Of a stretch of DNA of 64,000 bases, positions 15,720-27,115 are shown one piece after another (within the stretch, counting starts at the first letter, position 1; each line of letters begins with the position of its first letter). This stretch comes from Nocardiopsis sp. CC223A (GTDB taxonomy: Bacteria; Actinomycetota; Actinomycetes; Streptosporangiales; Streptosporangiaceae). Under the pieces are notes generated by a model. That model saw nothing but the letters and a program-made list of their open reading frames with translations, was not told the DNA's origin and did not search any database. The stretch lies in the NCBI RefSeq assembly GCF_030766825.1, contig NZ_JASFDV010000018.1:30563-94562 (forward strand), written 5' to 3'. The position numbers were made by a program, and so were the translations under genes.

Positions 15720-16382
15720 TCAGTCGTCGAGGCCGCGGTCGATGGCGTAGCGCACCAGCTCGACCCGGTTGTGCAGGTGCAGTTTGGTAAGGGTGTTCTG
15801 CACGTGGTTCTGCACCGTGCGGTGGGCGATCGACAGCCGCTCCGCGATCTGCTTGTAGGCCAGCCCCTTGGCGACCAGGCGCAGCACCTCGGTCTCGCGC
15901 GGGGTCAGCGCGGGGGCGCCGTCGTCGGCGTCGCGCTCGCGTGCGGACGAGAGCCTGCGGTACTCGCCCAGCACCAGCCCGGCCAGGCCGGCGGTGTAGA
16001 CGGCCTCGCCCCGGTGCACCCGCCGCACCGCGTCCAGGAGCTCGTCGCGGCCCGCCGACTTGACCAGGTAGCCGGTGGCCCCGGCCTTCACGGCGGCCAG
16101 CACATCGTCCCCGGCCCCGCTGGCCGACAGCACCAGTACCCGGGGCGGCTCGGCCAGGGCCGTCAGACCCGCCGTCAGCTCGACCCCCGTCATGTCCGGC
16201 AGGTGCAGGTCGACGATGGCCAGGGTGGGCCGGGCCGCGGGCGCGATCCGCAGCGCCTTCGCGCCGTCGCCCGCCGTGCCGACCACCGTCAGCCCGGCCT
16301 CACCGAGGTCGCGCGCGACCGCGTCGCGCCACATGGGGTGGTCGTCCACGACCAGGACCCGGATCTCCTCGCTGCTCTCCAT
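15720..16382 (-). CDS. LuxR/NarL-family response regulator
   Basis: 220 residues: receiver domain (about 5-125) with phosphoacceptor Asp58 in AIVDLHLPDM and acidic pocket DDH at 13-15, then a LuxR HTH (about 150-215) beginning LTPRETEVLRLVAKG. The start VLVVDDHPMWRDAVARDL is typical of the regulators paired with MacS-type kinases. No kinase adjoins; the nearest is at 8943-10064 on the other strand. In streptomycetes the pair is adjacent (from memory), so the operon appears split here. The 3' end has been duplicated downstream. Confidence 0.93.
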   Translation of the reverse strand: MESSEEIRVLVVDDHPMWRDAVARDLGEAGLTVVGTAGDGAKALRIAPAARPTLAIVDLHLPDMTGVELTAGLTALAEPPRVLVLSASGAGDDVLAAVKAGATGYLVKSAGRDELLDAVRRVHRGEAVYTAGLAGLVLGEYRRLSSARERDADDGAPALTPRETEVLRLVAKGLAYKQIAERLSIAHRTVQNHVQNTLTKLHLHNRVELVRYAIDRGLDD

Positions 16383-16438
16383 GGCGGTGACCCTACCCCG
16401 GCCCGGTCCGGGGCGCGCCCCCCGTCCCTCACACCGGA

Positions 16439-18400
16439 TCAGTCGTCGTCATCGTCCTCGTTCTCGAACGCGAAGGGCGTGGCGGTGATCGTGATCTCGG
16501 TGTCCTCGGGAGCCTTGCCGGTGTGCGACTGCTCCGCGACGATCCGGCCGCCCAGGATGCGCTCGACCTTCACCTTGAACCCGGCCTCCTCCAGCGCCTC
16601 CCGGGCGTCGCGGACGTTCATGCCCACGACGTCGGGGATCTCCAGCCCCGGCGGACCGGTGGAGACGGTCAGCTCGACCACGCCGCCCGTGCTCAAGGTG
16701 GCGCCGGTGTCGGGGTTCTGGCTGATCACCAGGCCCTTGTCGACGCTGTCGCTCTCGACCTCGACGATGTTCACCGTCAGGCCCAGGTCCGTCAGCGTGC
16801 GCTCGGCGTCCTCGACCTTCTGGCCGGTCACCGGTGGGACGTCGATGCCGCGGCTCACCTCGAAGGTGACGGTCGACTCCCGGTCGGCGACCTCCCCGGC
16901 CGCCGGGTCGGTGGAGATGACCTGGCCCGGCGGGACGTCCTCGGCGTCGACGACGTTCTGCTCCAGGCGCTCCTGGGCGAACCCCAGTTCCTCCATCTCC
17001 TTGAGCGCGTTGGAGATGTCCTCGCCCTGGAAGTCCGGCATCTCGACCTCCTGCGGGCCCTTGGACAGGCTGAGGGTCACCTCGTCCCCGGGGGAGAGCC
17101 GCTCGCCGACCGCGGGATCCACCCCGCCGACGGTGCCCGCGGCCTCGTCGCTGTAGACGCTCTCGTCGGCCACCAGGCAGGTCAGCCCCGCCTCGCGCAC
17201 GGCGGCGCAGGCGGCCTCCTGCTCGGCGCCGATGACCTCGGGCACCTCCTCGAACCGGCCGATGAGGAACCACCACCCGGCGACGAACACGACCAGGGCC
17301 AGGGCCGCGGCGCCCGCGCCCAGCAGTACCCCGCGGCGCCGGCCCGGGGGACCGTCCTCGGGGTAGTCGTCCGCGTAGTCGTCGTCATCGTCGTAGGGGG
17401 CGCCCGGGCCCATCTCCACGATCATGGTGGCGTTCTCGGTGCCCGGCCCGGCCCCGCCCGCGATGAGCTGCGGGGCGGTGACGGAGGCCGCCGGGGCGGC
17501 CGCGGGGACGACCGGGGGCAGCGGGGCGCCGTTGGCCTGCGGGGTCCGCGGCAGCCGGGGCAGCACCTCCAGCACCTTGGCCAGGAACTGCCCGGCGTTG
17601 CCCGGCCGGTAGCGGGGGTCGCGCTCGGTGGCCTTGGTGACCAGCGCGTCCACCTCCGGCGGCAGGCCCGGCAGGTAGAACGAGGGACGCGGGACGTCCT
17701 CGTTGACGTGCTGGTAGGCGATCGCGATGGGCGTCTCGCCGGTGTGCGGCTGGCTGCCGGTGAGCAACTCGTAGAGCATGATGCCGGCCGCGTACACGTC
17801 GGTGCGCGCGTCGGCGGTGCCCCGCTCGATCTGCTCGGGTGCGAGGTAGGCCGCGGTGCCCATGAGGGTGCCGGTGCGGGTCAGGCCCTGGGTGGACTGC
17901 TCCACCGCGCGGGCCAGGCCGAAGTCGGCGACCTTGATCCGGCCGTCCTCGGTGATGAGCACGTTCTCGGGCTTGATGTCGCGGTGCACCATGCCGGCCT
18001 GGTGGGCGGCGCCCAGCGCGGCCAGCACCGAGGCCATCACCTGGAGCGCGTCGTGGGCGGACAGCCGGCCGCGCTCCTTGAGCAGCGCGCGCAGGGTGCG
18101 CCCCGGCACGTACTCCATCGCCAGGAACACGTGCCCCCGGTCCTCGCCCTGGTCGAACACCTGGACGACGTTGGGGTGGGAGAGCTTGGCGACGGAGTGC
18201 GCCTCGTTGATGAAGCGCTGAACGAAGGTGGGGTCCTGGGCCAGCGAAGGGTGCATCACCTTCAGTGCCAGCCGGCGGTCCAGCCTCAGGTCGTGGGCGA
18301 CGTAGACGGTCGCCATCCCGCCTCCGGCGATCCTGGACTCCACGAAGTAGCGTTGGTCCAGGGTGGCGCCCACGAGCGGGTCGGAAGTCGTCATGTCCAC
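16439..18400 (-). CDS. pknB: PASTA-domain serine/threonine protein kinase
   Basis: Membrane kinase that senses peptidoglycan or lipid II and controls cell wall growth. 653 residues: kinase domain (about 18-280) with Lys47 in LALK, HRDIKPEN (139-146, Asp141) and DFG (159-161); an Ala/Pro-rich juxtamembrane linker with acidic runs; one transmembrane helix near residue 390; then four extracellular PASTA domains and an acidic tail. All catalytic residues are intact. GTG 18400 gives VDMTTSDPLVG, which matches the start of streptomycete orthologues; ATG 18394 is an alternative. Confidence 0.94.
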   Translation of the reverse strand: MDMTTSDPLVGATLDQRYFVESRIAGGGMATVYVAHDLRLDRRLALKVMHPSLAQDPTFVQRFINEAHSVAKLSHPNVVQVFDQGEDRGHVFLAMEYVPGRTLRALLKERGRLSAHDALQVMASVLAALGAAHQAGMVHRDIKPENVLITEDGRIKVADFGLARAVEQSTQGLTRTGTLMGTAAYLAPEQIERGTADARTDVYAAGIMLYELLTGSQPHTGETPIAIAYQHVNEDVPRPSFYLPGLPPEVDALVTKATERDPRYRPGNAGQFLAKVLEVLPRLPRTPQANGAPLPPVVPAAAPAASVTAPQLIAGGAGPGTENATMIVEMGPGAPYDDDDDYADDYPEDGPPGRRRGVLLGAGAAALALVVFVAGWWFLIGRFEEVPEVIGAEQEAACAAVREAGLTCLVADESVYSDEAAGTVGGVDPAVGERLSPGDEVTLSLSKGPQEVEMPDFQGEDISNALKEMEELGFAQERLEQNVVDAEDVPPGQVISTDPAAGEVADRESTVTFEVSRGIDVPPVTGQKVEDAERTLTDLGLTVNIVEVESDSVDKGLVISQNPDTGATLSTGGVVELTVSTGPPGLEIPDVVGMNVRDAREALEEAGFKVKVERILGGRIVAEQSHTGKAPEDTEITITATPFAFENEDDDDD

Positions 18401-18918
18401 GGCGGAGTAGTGTCCTTGCTGCGGGGAGCGCGGGCTGTCGCGGTCGGTGGCGCGTACCCGAACACCGGGTTTCGAACCGACACGATAGCGGAAGCCCGTC
18501 CCGGGTCTGCCCCGCGGTTCACGGCCGCGCCGCCCCTGCTCCACGGGGGGTGGGGCGTGCGGTCCTGGGTCGTCCTGGGATGCGCCGTGTCCCGCTGCCG
18601 GGCGGTACGCACCCCTCTTCACGGTAGGGGATGGGGGCAACGCCGTGGTGCCGCCGCACCGGTGGCCTTCCCAACGCCCCCCGTTCGACGTCCTGACCAG
18701 TGAGAACGCCGTGAGCGGCCGGGTCGGCGCGGTTCGGTCCGGCCTGCGCCGGTCCACCGGGTCGGTGGCCCCGCCCCCTCTGTCTTCGTCGCTCGGCGAG
18801 CGCTTTCGGTTCCGGATCGCTCACATGATCACGAAAGGGACCCGATTCCCACGTGTTCGAGGTCTCCTCGACCCGGCCCCGCCGCTCCGGGCGGCGGGAC
18901 CGGTGCGGCGGGGCGCGC
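18401..18918. other. Gene-free region upstream of pknB
   Basis: No convincing gene. On the minus strand a TATCGT box near 18485-18490 could serve as -10 for pknB. The thiG coding end borders the region at 18919. Frames here on both strands are Arg/Pro-rich. Confidence 0.5.
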
Positions 18919-21136
<2,218 letters not shown>

Positions 21137-21149
21137 GATGGTGCCTCCG

Positions 21150-21237
21150 CTCCCTTCGCCGGCATGATCCGGATCAGGTTCGTGCGGTCGGGGGCGGCAG
21201 CCCCCCTCTCAGCCGGGTCCACCCGGCTCCCGCGGGA
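21150..21237 (-). promoter_or_regulatory. TPP (THI-box) riboswitch
   Basis: On the minus strand the conserved blocks occur in order: a GC-rich 5' stem, GGCTGAGA, a variable hairpin, GAACCTGATCCGGATCATGCC and a closing GCGAAGGGA. The thiO Shine-Dalgarno GGAGG (21143-21147) starts right after the closing stem, so thiamine pyrophosphate probably blocks translation initiation of thiO. Confidence 0.95.
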
Positions 21238-21344
21238 CGTCTGTGTTCGCCCCACATACTACGACCCCCGGATCCGGGGAACCGAGCCGGTGCCCGCGGC
21301 GCGCAGGGTGTCCGGGGAGGCCGCGCCTGTGGCAGATTGGTGGG

Positions 21345-21704
21345 GTGACATCTAGTGATTCCAACCTCGACACCCTGGTCGGCGCGTGGCTGACCCTCAA
21401 GGAGGCGGCCGCGCCTTTGGGCGTGAGCCCGAACCGCATCAAGACGCTCATCCGCGAGAACCGCCTCATGGGCGTGGTCCGCGGCGGCGAGCTCTCGATC
21501 CCGGCCGCCTTCATCGACGGAGACGACCTCGTGAAGGGGTTGCCCGGCACCCTGGTCCTGCTCGGCGACGCGGGCTACTCCACGGAGGAGGCGCTGCGCT
21601 GGCTCTTCACACCGGACGACACGCTGCCCGGCACCCCGATCCAGGCGATGCGCGAGAACCGGGGCACCGAGGTGCGCCGCCGCGCCCAGAGCCTGGCCTT
21701 CTGA
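21345..21704 (+). CDS. Rv2175c-family winged-helix DNA-binding protein
   Basis: 119-residue regulator. An N-terminal HTH (WLTLKEAAAPLGVSPNRIKTLIRENRL) is followed by the Rv2175c C-terminal domain with GLPGTLVLLGDAGYSTEEALRWLFTPDD. The Mycobacterium tuberculosis homologue is a substrate of kinase PknL; here the nearest intact kinase is pknB. GTG 21345 has CAGATT 6 nt before it and no Shine-Dalgarno, suggesting a leaderless mRNA. It is divergent from thiO and precedes thiE by 75 bp. Confidence 0.9.
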   Translation: MTSSDSNLDTLVGAWLTLKEAAAPLGVSPNRIKTLIRENRLMGVVRGGELSIPAAFIDGDDLVKGLPGTLVLLGDAGYSTEEALRWLFTPDDTLPGTPIQAMRENRGTEVRRRAQSLAF

Positions 21705-21779
21705 GCCGTCCCCGGGGCGGGCGCGCCCGTGTCGCCCGCCCCCTTGGGTCCGTCCGGGTCAGGGCCTAGGCTGGTGGAC

Positions 21780-22445
21780 GTGAGGACCAGCCACGGAACC
21801 AGCCTGCGCAAGCGCCTGGACACATCGCTTCTTTACCTGTGCACCGACGCCCGCCGCGAACGGGGCGATCTCGCCGAGTTCGCCGACGCCGCACTGTCCG
21901 GGGGAGTGGACATCGTCCAGCTCCGGGACAAGGGCCTGGAGGCGCGCGAGGAGCTCGCGGCCCTGGAGGTGCTGCGGGAGGCGTGCGAACGCCACGGCGC
22001 GCTGCTCGCGGTCAACGACCGCGCCGACATCGCCCGCGCCGTGCGCGCCGACGTGCTCCACCTGGGGCAGCGCGACCTGCCGGTGCCCATGGCCCGCGAC
22101 ATCATCGGGGCCGACCCGCTGATCGGGCGCTCCAACAACGACATCGACACCGCCCGGGCCTGTGCCGAGGAACCGGGCGGCGACTACTTCTGTGTGGGCC
22201 CGGTCTGGGCCACGCCCACCAAGCCGGGACGCCCGGCGGCCGGGACCGAACTGGTGGAGCGGGCGGCCGCCCTGGACACCGACCGGCCCTGGTTCGCGAT
22301 CGGCGGCATCGACCTCGACAACGTGGACCGGGTCCTGGACGCCGGTGCCCGCCGGATCGTGGTGGTGCGCGCCGTCACCGAGGCCGAGGACCCGCGGGCG
22401 GCGGCCGCGGCGCTGCGCGCCCGCGTGGCCGCCCGGCAGGGCTGA
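21780..22445 (+). CDS. thiE: Thiamine phosphate synthase ThiE
   Basis: Joins the pyrimidine and thiazole phosphates to thiamine phosphate. 221 residues, TIM barrel with [37 protein letters not shown] and FAIGGID motifs. GTG 21780 lies 7 nt after TAGGCT, a good -10 box, which implies a leaderless transcript without its own riboswitch; GTG 21774 is an alternative in the same frame. It is divergent from thiO-thiS-thiG. Confidence 0.95.
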   Translation: MRTSHGTSLRKRLDTSLLYLCTDARRERGDLAEFADAALSGGVDIVQLRDKGLEAREELAALEVLREACERHGALLAVNDRADIARAVRADVLHLGQRDLPVPMARDIIGADPLIGRSNNDIDTARACAEEPGGDYFCVGPVWATPTKPGRPAAGTELVERAAALDTDRPWFAIGGIDLDNVDRVLDAGARRIVVVRAVTEAEDPRAAAAALRARVAARQG

Positions 22446-22450
22446 GCACC

Positions 22451-22494
22451 GCGGCGGCCCCGGCAGGGTGGGACCAAGGGGCCGGGGCCGCCGC
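22451..22494. terminator. Bidirectional terminator after thiE
   Basis: A perfect 14-bp GC stem (22451-22464 with 22481-22494) with a 16-nt loop lies between convergent genes. Confidence 0.85.
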
Positions 22495-22516
22495 CGTACC
22501 GGGGGTGGGCCCGGGG

Positions 22517-23515
22517 TCAGGGGGTCAGCAGCACCTTGCCCAGGACCCGGCGCTCCTCCAGCGCCCGATGGGCCTCGTCGGCCTGCTCCAGGGGCAGGGT
22601 CAGGCCGATGTGCGGGGCCAGCTCCCCGGCCCGGGCCAGTTCCAGGGCCCGGGTCAGGCCGTCGGTCCCGTCCTCGGCCCCGGACTTGACGTCGAACAGG
22701 CCGAAGACCCGGACCTTGTGCTCGCGGGCCCGGGCGGGCTCGATCTCCGCGAACCGGCCCCCGGCCGATCCGTGGTTGATGTACCGCCCGCCCTCGGCGA
22801 CCGTGGTGAAGGCGGCCTCGCCCAGTGACCCCCCGGCCCCGTCCAGGGCCACGTCCACGCCGGTGCCGCCGGTCAGCTCCAGCACCCGGTCGGTCCAGCC
22901 CGGCAGGGAGTAGTCGACCGCCTCGTGCGCGCCCAGTCCGCGGGCCAGGTCGAGCTTGGCCTCTCCCCGGGCGGCGGCGATCACCCGCACCCCGGCCCGG
23001 CGGGCCAGTTGCACCGACAGGCTTCCGGCACCCCCGGTCGCGGCGGTCACCAGCACCGTCTGACCGGTCCGGTACCCGGCGGTCCGGGCCAGCGCCAGCG
23101 CGGTCGGGCCGTCGTGCAGCAGGGCCAGTGCGTCCCGCGGGTCGACCCCCTCGGGGACCCGGACCAGGTCGTCGACCGGGACCACCGCCCGTTCGGCGTA
23201 TCCGCCGACCGGGAGTCTGGTGCCCGCCTCGTTCGGTTCCCCGGTGTCGGCCACCACCCGGGCCCCGACCCAGGCGGGGTCCACGTCCGGTCCGACCCTG
23301 GTCACCGTCCCGGCGACCCCCGTGCCGGGGGTGTACGGGGGGACCACGGGGAAGTGGTCGCGACCCCAACCCGAGCGGATCAGGACCTCCAGGTACATCA
23401 CGTTGGCGGCCTCGACCGCGATCTCCGCGGTGCCGGGCCCGACCTCGGGGTCGGGGACCTCCCGGGCCACCAGTACCTCGGGTCCGCCGAACCGCTCCAC
23501 CCGTATCGCACGCAT
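22517..23515 (-). CDS. Zinc-independent NADPH:quinone oxidoreductase (MDR family)
   Basis: 332-residue medium-chain reductase of the zeta-crystallin type. The GroES-like N-terminal domain includes RFGGPEVL and PGTGVAGTV, and the NADPH-binding Rossmann motif is AATGGAGSLSVQLARRAG (about residues 145-162). The structural and catalytic zinc cysteines are absent. The ATG at 23515 has GGAGGGA upstream; single gene. The substrate is unknown. Confidence 0.93.
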   Translation of the reverse strand: MRAIRVERFGGPEVLVAREVPDPEVGPGTAEIAVEAANVMYLEVLIRSGWGRDHFPVVPPYTPGTGVAGTVTRVGPDVDPAWVGARVVADTGEPNEAGTRLPVGGYAERAVVPVDDLVRVPEGVDPRDALALLHDGPTALALARTAGYRTGQTVLVTAATGGAGSLSVQLARRAGVRVIAAARGEAKLDLARGLGAHEAVDYSLPGWTDRVLELTGGTGVDVALDGAGGSLGEAAFTTVAEGGRYINHGSAGGRFAEIEPARAREHKVRVFGLFDVKSGAEDGTDGLTRALELARAGELAPHIGLTLPLEQADEAHRALEERRVLGKVLLTP

Positions 23516-23658
23516 GTGTCTTCCCTCCGGTGGTCGTCCGCCGCGTCCTGTACGCGACACCGTCCACCCTTCATCCTCAACTAATGTTGAGGTCAAGGAC
23601 CGCGCAGCGGGAACGCGGACACGGGAGCGAAAGTCCCGGGGCGGGGACCGGAACGGGT

Positions 23659-24537
23659 TCAGGCCGACACGTGTGACAGAGCGCTCGGATGGCGGCGCAG
23701 GAAGCCCTCGATCGACCGGGCCGGGTGCCCGGTCAGATCCGGCACCGCCGACGACACCACGTCCAGTTCCCCGGCGGCGATCGCCTCGTAGGAGGAGACC
23801 CACCCCGCCACCTCCCAGTCGGGCGCGCCGGTGGCCTTGCGGGACAGCAGCGCCTCCTCCCGGGTCTCGGGCACGTACCGGATGGTCCGGCCGGTCAGTG
23901 TGCTCAAGCGGTCCACGGTGGCCCCCAGCGACAGGGCCTCCGGGCCGGTCAGGTCGTAGGTCGCGTTCTCGGCGGCCGCGGCGGCCACCGGGTCGGTCAG
24001 CACCGCCGCCGCCACGTCCGCGATGTCGTCGCGGGCCACCCAGGCCACCCGCCCGTCCCCGGCCGGGCCGCGCACCACGCCGTCGTCGTCCACCCAGTGC
24101 GGCAGCAGGTCCAGGTAGAGGGTGGGTCTCAGGAACGTGTACGCCACCCCGGTCGACCGGATGTGCGCCTCGGTGAAGAAGTGCGTCCGCGCGAACGTGA
24201 ACGTCGCGGCGGGCCCGGCACGCAGGAACGACAGGTAGACGATGCGCGAGACCCCCGCCTCGACCGCCGCGTCCACCGCGCTCAGGTGCACGTCGATCCG
24301 GTCCTCCGACTCCGTCGCCGAGACCAGGAACAGCGTGTCCACCCCCCGGCAGGCCCGCTCGAACCCACCGGTGTCCTCATAGGCCGCCATGGCCGCGCTG
24401 CTGTCGGGATATTCGGGTGCGCGGTTGATGTCGCGCACGATGAGTCGCTGTGCCCGCCCCATCCGTGCGATGCGGGCGGCCACCCGCCCGCCCACCGCCC
24501 CGGTGGCCCCGGTCACCCCTATGGTGTGGTTTGTCAT
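23659..24537 (-). CDS. NmrA/atypical SDR-family NAD(P)-binding protein
   Basis: 292 residues with an N-terminal dinucleotide motif VTGATGAVGGRVAA (about residues 8-21). VSRIVYLSFLRAG and AYTFLRPTLYLDLLP are typical of NmrA-like and NAD(P)H:quinone reductase (QorB-type) proteins. There is no SDR catalytic YxxxK. ATG 24537 gives the usual short lead-in; ATG 24552 is possible and has a slightly better GGATGGGG upstream. It follows the DUF418 gene by 83 bp in the same direction. Confidence 0.88.
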   Translation of the reverse strand: MTNHTIGVTGATGAVGGRVAARIARMGRAQRLIVRDINRAPEYPDSSAAMAAYEDTGGFERACRGVDTLFLVSATESEDRIDVHLSAVDAAVEAGVSRIVYLSFLRAGPAATFTFARTHFFTEAHIRSTGVAYTFLRPTLYLDLLPHWVDDDGVVRGPAGDGRVAWVARDDIADVAAAVLTDPVAAAAAENATYDLTGPEALSLGATVDRLSTLTGRTIRYVPETREEALLSRKATGAPDWEVAGWVSSYEAIAAGELDVVSSAVPDLTGHPARSIEGFLRRHPSALSHVSA

Positions 24538-24620
24538 GTGATCGTCGCCCATGACACCCCATCCTGAACGACGAGTGCGCGCCGGGCACTCACCGGCGCG
24601 CACGTTTTTGCGCGCCCGGA

Positions 24621-25904
24621 TCAGGGAGTGGTGCGCTCTTGGTCCGCGACCTCGGGCGGTCTCCCCGGAGCCTGCACCGCTTCCCGGGTGGTGCGCCGGT
24701 AGGAGAGCCTGCGCAGCAGCACCTCGGCGGGTCCCCGCCTGCCCGCCCGTTCCATCAGGTAGGCGGCCACCACCGTGACCAGCCATACCCCGATCGCGTA
24801 CAGGAACATCGTCCACGAGGTCAGGAACGCGCCCAGGCCCAGACCCCAGGCGGCCAGCACGGGGGCGCACAGCACCGACTGCGCCAGGTACGACGACAGC
24901 GACCGCTTACCGGTGGCGGTGACCGCGGTCAGCACGACACCGGGTTCGCGCCCGCGCCGCTGGAGGGCGTGCGCGACCAGGGTGATGAGCGCGACGTAGC
25001 CCAGACCGCCGAACAGCCCGGCGAACATGTGCGGCACCGCCAGCATGGAGCCCTGCGCCGCGGTCACCTCCCAGACGCCCACCTGCGCGAGCGCGTCGGG
25101 CAGGGCGCCCAGCCAGGCGATCGGGATGCCCAGCCCGGCGGTCCACCGCAGCAGGGTCAGGTGGCGGCCCGGCTCCTCCAGCACCCGGCGGCGCGCCGCC
25201 CAGAACGCCAACAGGATCATGGTCGGCACCACCAGGCCCAACAGGCCCTGCATGACGCTGATCAGCGGCCACACGATGACGCGCCCCAGCGCGGCGGCGA
25301 GGATCGAGGACTCCCCGGCGCTGTCGGCCATCCCGTCCATCCCGCCGGCCGCGGCGCTCTCGCCCCCGGGCGCCAAGGCGATGCCCACGATGCTGAACGC
25401 GGTCAGCAGGCCGAGCAGGCCGATGAACACCCCGGCCCACACCAGCAGGGTGGTGTCCCTGCGGCGCAGGAACAGCCAGGCCAGGAGCAGCCCGGCCAGG
25501 CCGTAGGCGCCCAGCACGTCGCCGAACCACAGCAGCAGGGCGTGGAAGAAGCCGAACACCAGGAGCCACAGGTTGCGCCGCCGCAGCAGGGCGTTCACAT
25601 CGGCGGGGGAGGCTCCGGCGGCCTCCTGGCGCATCGCCAGCTGCACCATGCCGTAGCCGAACAGGAAGGCGAACATCGGATAGCTGCGGCCGTCCACCAC
25701 CACGATGGTGAAGAACTGTACGACCGCGTCGGCCGCACCCTGGGGCTCGGGGTGCGCGTTCAGCCCACCCATGGGGACCGCCCAGAGGTACCAGACGCTG
25801 TTGGCCAAGGCGATGAACAGGAGCATGAAGCCGCGGGCCAGGTCGGGGGCGAGCGCTCGCTCGCCTGCTCCGACCGGACCTCGCGCGGCGGTGTGCCCAG
25901 ACAT
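24621..25904 (-). CDS. DUF418 membrane protein
   Basis: 427-residue integral membrane protein with about ten helices. The N-terminal LARGFMLLFIALANSVWYL and the C-terminal region TAVTATGKRSLSSYLAQSVLCAPVL fit DUF418, a family of unknown function often annotated as a possible transporter or acyltransferase-like protein. The ATG has GGAGGGG 7 nt upstream, but this ribosome binding site is the 3' arm of a perfect 11-bp hairpin, described separately. Confidence 0.9.
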   Translation of the reverse strand: MSGHTAARGPVGAGERALAPDLARGFMLLFIALANSVWYLWAVPMGGLNAHPEPQGAADAVVQFFTIVVVDGRSYPMFAFLFGYGMVQLAMRQEAAGASPADVNALLRRRNLWLLVFGFFHALLLWFGDVLGAYGLAGLLLAWLFLRRRDTTLLVWAGVFIGLLGLLTAFSIVGIALAPGGESAAAGGMDGMADSAGESSILAAALGRVIVWPLISVMQGLLGLVVPTMILLAFWAARRRVLEEPGRHLTLLRWTAGLGIPIAWLGALPDALAQVGVWEVTAAQGSMLAVPHMFAGLFGGLGYVALITLVAHALQRRGREPGVVLTAVTATGKRSLSSYLAQSVLCAPVLAAWGLGLGAFLTSWTMFLYAIGVWLVTVVAAYLMERAGRRGPAEVLLRRLSYRRTTREAVQAPGRPPEVADQERTTP

Positions 25905-25910
25905 GAGGAA

Positions 25911-25956
25911 GCCCCTCCGGTCGCGATATATCTCTTATCGATTCAACCGGAGGGGC
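25911..25956 (-). promoter_or_regulatory. Hairpin sequestering the DUF418 ribosome binding site
   Basis: GCCCCTCCGGT and ACCGGAGGGGC form a perfect 11-bp stem with a 24-nt loop on the minus strand. The 3' arm contains the Shine-Dalgarno GGAGGGG of DUF418, 7 nt before its ATG. The loop holds a nested short inverted repeat (CGATA ... TATCG). It could be an RNA switch, or a DNA operator if the promoter lies inside. Confidence 0.55.
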
Positions 25957-26022
25957 AACTCGGGCACAATGCACTTTCGATGTATGAACGCCCCTGAAAT
26001 CCCCCCTAGGGGAGAATCCGTG

Positions 26023-27105
26023 TCAGCGCGCGCGGCGGGTGGCCACCGACACCAGCGTGCGCAGCGGCTCCCGCGCGCAGGCGTCCAGCTCCGGGCTCTC
26101 CAGCGCGGCCAGCGCCTCCCCGGCGTAGCGCTCGATGAGCTCCTCGCAGGCGGCCAGCGCCCCGGACGATTCGATCAACCCGCACATCCACTCCACGGAC
26201 TCCACCGACAGGTCCGCCGCCCCCAGCAGGGCGGAGAACCGCGCGCCGTCGGCCGCGCCGGCGCGGGCCAGGGTCTCGGCGACCACCAGGGTCCGCTTGC
26301 CCTCGCGCAGGTCGTCCCCGGCCGGCTTGCCCGTGGTCGAGGGGTCGCCGAACACCCCCAGCACGTCGTCGCGCAGTTGGAAGGCCACGCCCAGCGGCAG
26401 GCCGTACGCGGTGTACACGCCCTCCAGCTCCGGCAGCCGCCCGGCCAGCGCGGCGCCCAGGTGCAGCGGGCGCTCGATGGTGTACTTGGCGGACTTGTAA
26501 CGCATGACCCGCAGCGCCGCCTCGCGGGTGCCGGTGCCGCGCACCTGCTCCAGGGTGTCCAGGTACTGCCCGGCCATCACCTCGGTGCGCATCGCGTCGA
26601 AGGGCCGGCGGCCCAGCGCCAGGGTGTCCTGGCCGAACCCGCTGGCCTGGTACATCTCGTCGGACCAGGCCAGGCACAGGTCGCCGATCAAGATGGCGGC
26701 GCCCCGACCGAAGCCCTCGCCGTCGCCGCTCCAGCCGTGGTCGGCGTGCAGCCCGGCCAGCCGCTTGTGGGTGGCGGGCAGGCCGCGCCGGGTGTCGCTG
26801 TTGTCGATGACGTCGTCGTGGATGAGCGCGCACGCCTGGAGGAACTCCAGCGCCGCCGCGGCCCGCACGATCCGCTCGTCGTCCGCCGCGCCCCCGGCGC
26901 CGCGCCAGCCCCAGTAACAGAAGGTGGGCCGCAGGCGCTTGCCGCCGGCGAGCATGGCCTCCAGCGCGTCCATGGCCGGGGCCAGCTCCTCCCCGATCTC
27001 CAGCAGAGCGGTCCGGTGGTCGGCACAGAACGCGGCCAGTTCCCGGTCCGTGTCGGCGCGGATCACGGAGACGGGAGAGACGGGTGAGGAAATGGAAGCG
27101 GCCAT
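26023..27105 (-). CDS. Polyprenyl diphosphate synthase (trans-isoprenyl type)
   Basis: Condenses isopentenyl diphosphate units into a C20 or longer trans-prenyl diphosphate. 360 residues. The first Asp-rich motif is DDVID (97-101) after LIHDD, with GGKRLRP at 54-60; the second motif is QLRDDVLGVFGD, with Gly in place of the fifth Asp, as often in actinobacterial geranylgeranyl enzymes. ATG 27105 lies 7 nt after TAGTGT, which overlaps the stop codon of the upstream DUF817 gene, so it appears to have its own leaderless promoter. No cyclase or phytoene synthase is adjacent, so the product's use is unknown. Confidence 0.93.
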   Translation of the reverse strand: MAASISSPVSPVSVIRADTDRELAAFCADHRTALLEIGEELAPAMDALEAMLAGGKRLRPTFCYWGWRGAGGAADDERIVRAAAALEFLQACALIHDDVIDNSDTRRGLPATHKRLAGLHADHGWSGDGEGFGRGAAILIGDLCLAWSDEMYQASGFGQDTLALGRRPFDAMRTEVMAGQYLDTLEQVRGTGTREAALRVMRYKSAKYTIERPLHLGAALAGRLPELEGVYTAYGLPLGVAFQLRDDVLGVFGDPSTTGKPAGDDLREGKRTLVVAETLARAGAADGARFSALLGAADLSVESVEWMCGLIESSGALAACEELIERYAGEALAALESPELDACAREPLRTLVSVATRRAR

Positions 27106-27115
27106 GAACAGCACA

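Noticed and set aside
18470..18495. tRNA T-arm-like sequence GGTTCGAAACC
   Set aside because: The flanking bases do not pair into a 5-bp T stem and no anticodon or acceptor arm is present.
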